Positions 58,558 to 64,000 of a stretch of 64,000 nucleotides of DNA are shown one piece after another (positions within the stretch are counted from its first letter, which is position 1; the number at the start of each line of letters is the position of its first letter). The stretch is from DASXBJ01 sp036491755. Lineage in GTDB: Bacteria; Chloroflexota; Dormibacteria; Dormibacterales; Dormibacteraceae. Under the pieces are notes generated by a model. That model was not told the origin of the DNA. It made no database searches and was given only the letters and a program-made list of their open reading frames with translations. Made by a program: the position numbers and the translations under genes. The stretch lies in the NCBI GenBank assembly GCA_036491755.1, contig DASXBJ010000021.1:1-64000 (forward strand). The letters are read 5' to 3'.

Positions 58558-59325
58558 CTACGTTTTCGCTTTCGTTTTGCGCGCCACCTTCCAGGCCGTC
58601 GCCTGGGCGACCGGCCGTACCACTATCTCGTCGATGTCGACGTGCGGCGGGCGAGTCACCGCGAAGACGACGCAGTCCGCGACATCTTCGGCTGACAGCG
58701 GTTTGAGGCCGTCGTAAACAGCTTTGGCCGCTTTGCGGTCGCCATGAAAGCGAACCAGGCTGAACTCCGTCTCCACGAGCCCGGGAGCTACCTCTGTGAC
58801 GCGAATCGGCTCGCCGTTGAGCTCCAGCCGCAGGGTGCGTGAGATCGCGCGCACCGCATGCTTGACCGCCGTGTAGCCACCGCCGCCCGCATACGTCTCG
58901 AATCCCGCGATCGATCCGATATTCACGACGTGGCCGTGCTTCGACTTCCGCAGCAGTGGCAGACAGGCTCGAGTCATGTGCATGAGGCCGAGGACGTTGA
59001 CCTTCCACATGCCCTCCCATTCGTCGTCGACGGCCTGAGCGATGGGATTCAGGCCGAGGGCGCCGCCGGCATTGTTGACCAGCACGTCGATGCGGCCGAA
59101 TCGCTTGGCAATCGCGCCGACGAAAGCCGCCACGCTTTTCCTATCGGTGACGTCGAGCTCGAGCGCGACCCCGTCCTCGCCCGCCACACGCTGCAGGCGG
59201 TCAAGGCGACGAGCCCCGACCACGATCTGGTAGCCCCGGCGCCCCAGCAGCACCGCGGTGGCGGCGCCGATTCCCGACGAAGCACCGGTGATGACCGCGA
59301 CTGGTGCGCTCTTGACCGCGCTCAA
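58558..59325 (-). CDS. Short-chain dehydrogenase/reductase
   Basis: 255 residues. TGASSGIGAATAVLLGRRGY, VLVNNAGGALGLNP, NIGSIAGFETYAGG and the YTAVKHA catalytic motif. EIRVTEVAPGLVETEFSLVR-like end region (EPIRVTEVAPGLVETEFS) is typical of the YdfG/serine dehydrogenase subgroup. Start at TTG 59325; no clear -10. The 95 nt between this gene and the microORF hold nothing recognisable. Confidence 0.9.
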   Translation of the reverse strand: MSAVKSAPVAVITGASSGIGAATAVLLGRRGYQIVVGARRLDRLQRVAGEDGVALELDVTDRKSVAAFVGAIAKRFGRIDVLVNNAGGALGLNPIAQAVDDEWEGMWKVNVLGLMHMTRACLPLLRKSKHGHVVNIGSIAGFETYAGGGGYTAVKHAVRAISRTLRLELNGEPIRVTEVAPGLVETEFSLVRFHGDRKAAKAVYDGLKPLSAEDVADCVVFAVTRPPHVDIDEIVVRPVAQATAWKVARKTKAKT

Positions 59326-59371
59326 CTCTCAGCAACCCCCTTCAATTGACGATTTCGAGGCCGTCAAAGCG

Positions 59372-59377
59372 TACCCT
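59372..59377 (+). promoter_or_regulatory. -10 box of the membrane-anchored helical protein gene
   Basis: TACCCT, 8 nt before GTG 59386. Confidence 0.45.
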
Positions 59378-59385
59378 AGGTAAAA

Positions 59386-59850
59386 GTGCTCGAAGTCCTG
59401 GTTGGCGTCGTCGTCGGCCTCCTCGTGGTGGCCGGCATCCTGGTCATGGTCGGTCCCAACCTGCGCGGCGTGGTCCGGCGAGCCCGGTCCCTGGCCGTCC
59501 CGGCCAGGGTTCCCTCGGTGTTCCAGCAAGCCCAGGGACATGACGTTGTGCCTCCAGGCCTCAACCCCAAGACGCAGCGCGTGCTCGTCGCGGCCGCGCG
59601 CCTGGCCAACTGGCTGCGGATGCACGGACAGGAGGACCTGGCTCGCGAGCTTCGGGGCGCGGCGGCGCGCATGGCCGGCAATGAGCCGGCCGGCCTTTAC
59701 GCCCTGCAGACCTCGCTTCGCAAGCTGCGTGTCGTCAATGTCGACGAGCGAGGCAACCAGGAGCGCCTCAAGACGCTCGCCAACGAGCTTCGAGTGGCGG
59801 TGCAGGACCGCTTCGAGCAGCTCGAGCTGCTGCCGTTCAAGCGACCTTAG
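59386..59850 (+). CDS. Membrane-anchored helical protein
   Basis: 154 residues. An N-terminal helix (VLVGVVVGLLVVAGILVMVG) is followed by a basic patch and a helical soluble domain (LNPKTQRVLVAAARLANWLR, LRGAAARMAGNEPAGLYALQ, LANELRVAVQDRFEQLELLP). No family recognised. Ends 6 nt from the convergent hypothetical gene. Confidence 0.7.
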   Translation: MLEVLVGVVVGLLVVAGILVMVGPNLRGVVRRARSLAVPARVPSVFQQAQGHDVVPPGLNPKTQRVLVAAARLANWLRMHGQEDLARELRGAAARMAGNEPAGLYALQTSLRKLRVVNVDERGNQERLKTLANELRVAVQDRFEQLELLPFKRP

Positions 59851-59856
59851 GAGTTT

Positions 59857-60378
59857 CTATACAGGTTGGCGGGGCAGCGTTTCAGGGGTCACGTCAGCGG
59901 GGAGCTCGACCTCTGACGCGCTGATCAAGCAGAATTCCGGCCCTGGCCCGAGCACGAGCATCCGGCGCCACAGGCTGACATCGGGTCGCTCCGTCCACTC
60001 CCTCAACCTCTCGTAGAAGTCTGGGTAGGCGACACCCCTGGGTTTGGCGAACCTGGTCTCGATTCCTCGCCGGCTTGACGGCTGCCCTGAAACGAGGCTG
60101 AAGAGCTTGCCCGCCCCGTCGGTGGACATCTGGGCCACCGCGTCATGGCGGGAAAGCGCTGTTGCGCCGACCGCGGCCGCGTTCAATGCGTCCAGCGCCG
60201 CCGAGTCGTCGACGAGGTACCAGTCGGCGTATCCCCCGCCGATTCTGTACGAGGTCGAGCCTTGAAAGCCTGCGGGTGCCGCCGCGGCAAGGGCGGAGTG
60301 AAAGCGACGCAGCGCGTCCTCGTATTCGTCGATCCCCGAGCCGGAGGCACGGCGATGAAAGAAGACGTAGCCGAGCAA
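59857..60378 (-). CDS. Hypothetical protein, 173 residues
   Basis: From TTG 60378, just after the SRPBCC stop: LGYVFFHRRASGSGIDEYED, RRFHSALAAAAPAGFQGSTS, GGGYADWYLVDDSAALDALN. The alternating strands and helices suggest an alpha/beta fold resembling antibiotic-monooxygenase-like barrels, but I do not recognise the family. It is clearly coupled to the SRPBCC gene. Start codon moderately sure. Confidence 0.62.
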   Translation of the reverse strand: MLGYVFFHRRASGSGIDEYEDALRRFHSALAAAAPAGFQGSTSYRIGGGYADWYLVDDSAALDALNAAAVGATALSRHDAVAQMSTDGAGKLFSLVSGQPSSRRGIETRFAKPRGVAYPDFYERLREWTERPDVSLWRRMLVLGPGPEFCLISASEVELPADVTPETLPRQPV

Positions 60379-60379
60379 C

Positions 60380-60844
60380 TCAGCGCCTGGCCTTCGGTCC
60401 CTTGCCCGACTCGATGTACTTCTTGAGCGCCGCCATGTTGAGCTGAATGCCTTGGGCGTACTGCTTCGCCAGCAAGCCGCCCGCGAGCCGCAACAGGCCG
60501 CCCAGCTCGTAGTCCATCTCGTAGACCACCCTTGTCGTGCCGTCCTTGCGCTCCGCATATGCGTACGACCAGGTGCCTTTCAACGGACCCTTGATGAACT
60601 CTCCGCTGCAACGCTTGGGCTTCACATATGCGGTCTGTTCGACCTCGAGAGTCGCTTTGTAGCCGCCCGGCAGATCCAGGTGGTAGCGATAGCGAGTCCC
60701 CTTGCCAGGCGGCCCGTCATCCAGCTTCTCCACCTTGGAGAGGTTCGACGACCACTTCGGCGCGTTCTCGGCGTCCTCCTGCACGACGGCCCAGACACGC
60801 GCCGCCGGCGCCTCGATGTCGACCGTTTCGCGAATCCTGGTCAC
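60380..60844 (-). CDS. SRPBCC (START-like) lipid/ligand-binding protein
   Basis: 154 residues. TVDIEAPAARVWAVVQEDAE at the N-terminus, KGTRYRYHLDLPGGYKATLE, GTWSYAYAERKDGTTRVVYE and the long C-terminal helix (LAKQYAQGIQLNMAALKKYI) define the polyketide-cyclase/SRPBCC fold. Binds a hydrophobic ligand; function unknown. GTG 60844 is only 6 nt from the divergent MFS start. Confidence 0.85.
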   Translation of the reverse strand: MTRIRETVDIEAPAARVWAVVQEDAENAPKWSSNLSKVEKLDDGPPGKGTRYRYHLDLPGGYKATLEVEQTAYVKPKRCSGEFIKGPLKGTWSYAYAERKDGTTRVVYEMDYELGGLLRLAGGLLAKQYAQGIQLNMAALKKYIESGKGPKARR

Positions 60845-60850
60845 CCTGCG

Positions 60851-62161
60851 ATGATCCCATTAGTGGTAGTCGCGCAGCAACCGGCACCGCAGCGCATGTT
60901 GGGCGCGCTGCGACACAGGAACTACCGGCTCTTCCTCGCGGGACAGATCGTCTCGACGGTCGGCACCTGGATGCAGAGCGTCGCCATGCCCTGGCTGGCG
61001 CTGCAGCTGACGCACAACGCCTTCCTCGTCGGCCTGGTTCTGGCCGCCCAGTTCACGCCGGTGCTCATCGGCAGCCCGCTGGGCGGCGTGGTCGCCGATC
61101 GATATCGCAAAAGGAACGTGCTGCTGGTGACGCAATCGCTGTTCATGGTGCCTTCGTTCGCAATGTTCGCGCTCAGCCATAGCGGTCACGTGCAGTACTG
61201 GATGATCATCGTCGCCGCTTTTGCGACAGGCACGATCAATCTCTTCGACGTTCCTTCGCGCCAGGCGTTCATCGTCGAGATGGTCGGCAAGCAAGACCTC
61301 ATGAACGCGATCGCCTTGAACTCATCGGTCTTCAACGCGGCCGCCGTCGTCGGACCTGCGGTGGCAGGCGTGCTCATCGCCGCCGTCGGGTTGCCGCTCT
61401 GCTTTCTCGCCAACTCGGCGAGCTACATGGCCGCCATTGCGGCTCTGTTGTTCATGCGAAACCTCCCGGCGATCGTGCAGCAGCGCCACGAGGAACGCTG
61501 GACGACGCGGCTGGCGGAGGGAGCGCGCTACGCCCGGCACGACCCCGTGGTCGGCATGCTCCTCATCGCGGTCGCGGTCTTCTCCCTGTTCGCGATGAAC
61601 CGCCTGACTCTGATCCCCCTCTTCGCCGACCAGGTACTGCACGCCGGCGCCCAGGGCTTTGGCTTCCTCATCGGCTCGATGGGGCTCGGGGCGCTGGTCG
61701 GCGCGCTGACTCTCGCGTTTTTCCCTGCCATGGGCGCGGATCCACGACGCCAGCTGTGGATGGCCATGATCTGGGTCGCGGCCCTCCTGACGTTCTCCCT
61801 GTCCCGGGTCTTTTTGCTTTCGGTGATGACCCTCTTCATTGCGGGTTACTGCCAGATCTCGTTCGTGGCGACGGCGAACAGCCGGATTCAGACGATCACA
61901 CCGGATCACCTGCGCGGCCGCGTGATGGCCATCTACGCGCAGGCGCTGATCGGCGTGGGGCCTATCGGCAGCACCCAGGCCGGAGCGCTCGCCTCCCTTT
62001 TCGGCGCGCCGTGGGCCATGGCGATCGGCGCAGCCGTGGCCGGTGCGGTGATCCTCGGCATCCGTCTGCTGCGGCCGGAGGTATTCACCGACAGAAGGCG
62101 CACCCCGGTCGCCGCCGCCATCGCGACTCAAGATGTCGACCAGAGCACCACGGGAACGTGA
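60851..62161 (+). CDS. MFS transporter, EntS/MFS_3-like
   Basis: 436 residues, about 12 helices. ALRHRNYRLFLAGQIVSTVG near the N-terminus, WMQSVAMPWLALQLTHNAFL, GGVVADRYRKRNVL in loop 2-3, FDVPSRQAFIVEMV, and ATANSRIQTITPDHLRGRVM are typical of this family of exporters. Probably exports a siderophore-like or drug compound. ATG 60851 or ATG 60896, neither with a Shine-Dalgarno. Confidence 0.9.
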   Translation: MIPLVVVAQQPAPQRMLGALRHRNYRLFLAGQIVSTVGTWMQSVAMPWLALQLTHNAFLVGLVLAAQFTPVLIGSPLGGVVADRYRKRNVLLVTQSLFMVPSFAMFALSHSGHVQYWMIIVAAFATGTINLFDVPSRQAFIVEMVGKQDLMNAIALNSSVFNAAAVVGPAVAGVLIAAVGLPLCFLANSASYMAAIAALLFMRNLPAIVQQRHEERWTTRLAEGARYARHDPVVGMLLIAVAVFSLFAMNRLTLIPLFADQVLHAGAQGFGFLIGSMGLGALVGALTLAFFPAMGADPRRQLWMAMIWVAALLTFSLSRVFLLSVMTLFIAGYCQISFVATANSRIQTITPDHLRGRVMAIYAQALIGVGPIGSTQAGALASLFGAPWAMAIGAAVAGAVILGIRLLRPEVFTDRRRTPVAAAIATQDVDQSTTGT

Positions 62162-62178
62162 CCGGGCGTACTCCCGAT

Positions 62179-62865
62179 CTAACTCTTGGGTGAGGGGAAT
62201 CGCGAGTCGAGTCCCGGCGAGGGACGCGTCATGGCCTGCCGGTTCCACCTGGCCAGCAGCCCCATCGCCACGACGAAGACGGCGGCCCCCGTCAGCAGCG
62301 CGTACACGCCTGCCAGGCCGAAGCCCAGCGCAGCGAGGGCCGCGATCGTGCCGGCGTCGGCGGCGACGATGACGGACAGCATGCCTGGCAATGACTGGAT
62401 CCCCTGGAACAGCGAACCCAGCCTGAGGCCGCCGGCGCGGTCGATGCCCAGCGTCTGCAGAGCTCCGGCAAGGTCGTCATAAGGACTCGTCACGAAATTC
62501 CGCTCGAGCTCGGGATGCAGGTCCAGGTATCCGTGCCGCAGCCTGTTCATGGCGACGATCCATCTGTAGTCGTCGCGATTCAGCATCATCAGCCGGCCCA
62601 CTGTCGCGACGCCGGATACCAGGACCACCGACAGCAAGAGGATGGCGACTGTGATGAATGTCGTGCCGAAGTGGTCAGCCTGGGCCACGAGGGCGAGCGC
62701 GATGACCGCGCCTGACAGGATGCCGAGGAACATGTTCACGCGGCCCAGGGACTCGGTGTATGTGAGCGAGCGTGTGGCCAGCAGGCTCCAGTGCTCGGTG
62801 GCCAGGATCTGCAGCTGGGTCGAGGCCGCCGGGTCTCGGCCCGGTGGTGGCATCTCGGTCGACAT
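62179..62865 (-). CDS. Four-helix membrane protein
   Basis: 228 residues. Helices 1-2 (NMFLGILSGAVIALALVAQA, ITVAILLLSVVLVSGVATVG), a cytoplasmic middle of about 70 residues (NRDDYRWIVAMNRLRHGYLD), and helices 3-4 (MLSVIVAADAGTIAALAALG and a second segment). No family recognised. ATG 62865 has GAGGAGGA 5 nt upstream, so it is leadered. It follows pyrD by 9 nt, so may be the last gene of the pyr transcript. Confidence 0.72.
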   Translation of the reverse strand: MSTEMPPPGRDPAASTQLQILATEHWSLLATRSLTYTESLGRVNMFLGILSGAVIALALVAQADHFGTTFITVAILLLSVVLVSGVATVGRLMMLNRDDYRWIVAMNRLRHGYLDLHPELERNFVTSPYDDLAGALQTLGIDRAGGLRLGSLFQGIQSLPGMLSVIVAADAGTIAALAALGFGLAGVYALLTGAAVFVVAMGLLARWNRQAMTRPSPGLDSRFPSPKS

Positions 62866-62874
62866 CTTTCCTCC

Positions 62875-63789
62875 TCAGTCGCGCGGCAGGTACCGAGGCA
62901 GATCGCCAAGCGATGCAATACCTCTGGCTCGCAGGAACGCGGCGATCCCATCGTGGACCTCGGCGATCGCGCGTGGATTGACGAAGGTGGCGGTGCCGAC
63001 CTGCACCGCGGAGCAGCCGGCGACCAGGAACTCCAAGGCGTCCTCGGCTCGCGCTATGCCGCCGATGCCGATCACCGGGATGCGCACAGCGCGTGCAGCC
63101 TGGTGCGCGAGGTGTACTGCGAGGGGTCGGATGGCGGGACCGGACAGCCCGCCCGTTCGGAAGCTGAGCCGAGGCTGGAACGCCGCAAGGTCGATTGACA
63201 TGCCGACAAAGGTGTTGACTGCGCACAGGGCGTCAGCCCCCGCCGACTCGACGGCGCGAGCGATGATCCCGATGTCGCTGACCATCGGCGTGAGCTTCAC
63301 CCAGACCGGGAGCCTCGTGCGCTTGCGCACCGCCTCGGTCACCGCCGCGGCCGCCCGCGGATCGTTGCCGAAGTAGAGGCCGCCCTGCTCGACGTTGGGA
63401 CACGAGATGTTGATCTCAAAACCCGCGACGCCAGGCACGCCATCGAGGCGGGCGGCAAGCTCGCCGTACTCCACGGCCGACTCGCCGTTGATGTTCACCA
63501 GCACCGGGAAGTCCCAACGCGCCCATTGCGGCGCGTAGTCGCGCACCAGGGCTTCCACGCCCGGGCCCTGGAGCCCGATCGCGTTGAGCATTCCGCTCGG
63601 CGTCTCCGCGATCCGCGGCGGTGGAGTGCCGGCGCGCGGTCGCAGGAAGATGCCCTTGGAGACCATTCCGCCCAGCGCGCCGCGCTCGAGGAGCGGGACC
63701 TCCGTGCCGTAGCCGAAGGTGCCGGAGGCGGCAAGCACTGGCCCGCGGAGCGCCAGCCCGCCGATCGAGACCGAGAGATCCGGTGTCAC
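62875..63789 (-). CDS. pyrD: Dihydroorotate dehydrogenase, class 1B catalytic subunit
   Basis: 304 residues. FMN enzyme of pyrimidine synthesis. LRGPVLAASGTFGYGTEVPL, VLVNINGESAVEYGELAARL, FEINISCPNVEQGG, PVWVKLTPMVSDIGIIARA, GLSGPAIRPLAVHLAHQAAR and VGTATFVNPRAIAEV. The catalytic Cys of class 1B is in NISCPNVE. GTG 63789 overlaps the pyrK stop as GTGA and gives the normal N-terminus. Confidence 0.94.
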   Translation of the reverse strand: MTPDLSVSIGGLALRGPVLAASGTFGYGTEVPLLERGALGGMVSKGIFLRPRAGTPPPRIAETPSGMLNAIGLQGPGVEALVRDYAPQWARWDFPVLVNINGESAVEYGELAARLDGVPGVAGFEINISCPNVEQGGLYFGNDPRAAAAVTEAVRKRTRLPVWVKLTPMVSDIGIIARAVESAGADALCAVNTFVGMSIDLAAFQPRLSFRTGGLSGPAIRPLAVHLAHQAARAVRIPVIGIGGIARAEDALEFLVAGCSAVQVGTATFVNPRAIAEVHDGIAAFLRARGIASLGDLPRYLPRD

Positions 63790-64000
63790 GCGTTCGCGGC
63801 GTACGCGAGGTGCGAGGGCAGCGCGGTCCAATCGACGTCGGCCGCGCGGTAGACAGGGCCCTCCTTGCAGGCGCGATCGTAGCCGCCTCCGGCCCGGGGC
63901 ACCGCGCAGCCGAGGCAGACGCCGGTTCCGCAGCCCATGTAGGTCTCCACAGCGACCAGCGCATCGGGCCAGCGGGCGGCGACCGCGGCGAGCATGGGGT
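63786..64000 (-). CDS. pyrK: Dihydroorotate dehydrogenase electron-transfer subunit, N-terminus off the right edge
   Basis: Only the C-terminal roughly 70 residues are in the window. The [2Fe-2S] ligands are visible as YMGCGTGVCLGCAVPRAGGG followed by RACKEGPVYRAADVDW, the PyrK pattern. Passes electrons from NAD to PyrD. The ferredoxin-reductase-like domains must lie beyond 64000. Confidence 0.9.
   Translation of the reverse strand, partial: PMLAAVAARWPDALVAVETYMGCGTGVCLGCAVPRAGGGYDRACKEGPVYRAADVDWTALPSHLAYAANA

Overview
The window is 64 kb of high-GC, densely coding bacterial chromosome with about 71 protein genes. I found no rRNA, tRNA, CRISPR array, prophage or insertion sequence. Gene content suggests a free-living Terrabacteria-type organism. 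It combines actinobacterial-looking traits (F420 late biosynthesis with an Fgd-type dehydrogenase, myo-inositol-phosphate synthase, a PimA-like mannosyltransferase, a phosphatidylinositol-phosphate synthase-like enzyme, an Rv2578c-type radical SAM protein) with traits unusual in Actinobacteria (a pyrK-pyrD class 1B dihydroorotate dehydrogenase). Dormibacterota/Chloroflexota or a deep actinobacterial relative fits best. This is inference; there is no rRNA to settle it.

Layout. 0-10 kb: a partial LysR regulator divergent from an acyl-CoA carboxylase carboxyltransferase, a GH15 glucoamylase-like enzyme, a YgjP-type metallopeptidase, two tandem copies of a two-hairpin intergenic repeat, oxidoreductases, a DUF72 protein and a CHASE2-adenylate cyclase. 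10-23 kb: Ser/Thr kinase, radical SAM protein, endonuclease III, a GatB/YqeY protein, the cofC-cofE-cofD-fgd run, biotin ligase, sirtuin, MFS transporter, Nudix hydrolase and a GGDEF protein. 23-26 kb: MaoC-like protein with a basic tail, ispH and an RDD protein. 26-36.5 kb: a long minus-strand run beginning with ArsR and myo-inositol-phosphate synthase, continuing through two acyltransferases, a PimA-like glycosyltransferase and a PI-phosphate synthase-like protein, then DNA polymerase III delta prime, hisC, an HD protein, a hydroxyacid dehydrogenase, a HAD phosphatase and a PIG-L deacetylase.

36.5-45.5 kb: a surface/lipoprotein repeat protein, folE, a helix-hairpin-helix/PHP protein, an LLM flavoprotein, two different acyl-CoA dehydrogenases and an EmrB-like transporter. 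45.5-56 kb: an ABC ATPase-permease fusion, a pdxS-pdxT-GNAT-R3H/AAA-tmk run, a duplicated-domain SHOCT protein, an ECF sigma factor carrying its own zinc-finger-like tail, glycerate kinase and ilvE. 56-64 kb: yajQ, hisA followed by a lipoprotein and a 48-residue Cys-rich microprotein, SDR, SRPBCC, MFS and the pyrK-pyrD end.

The strongest window-wide signal is regulatory. Many transcription-unit first genes, on both strands, have a TANNNT hexamer 6-10 nt upstream of an ATG or GTG with no Shine-Dalgarno sequence. This is the layout of leaderless mRNAs. It repositions several start codons, and two divergent gene pairs share an 18-nt intergenic spacer holding two opposed, overlapping -10 boxes. 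Genes inside operons instead use 4-nt ATGA/GTGA/TTGA overlaps. The second non-coding signal is the two-hairpin repeat, whose stems covary between three copies.
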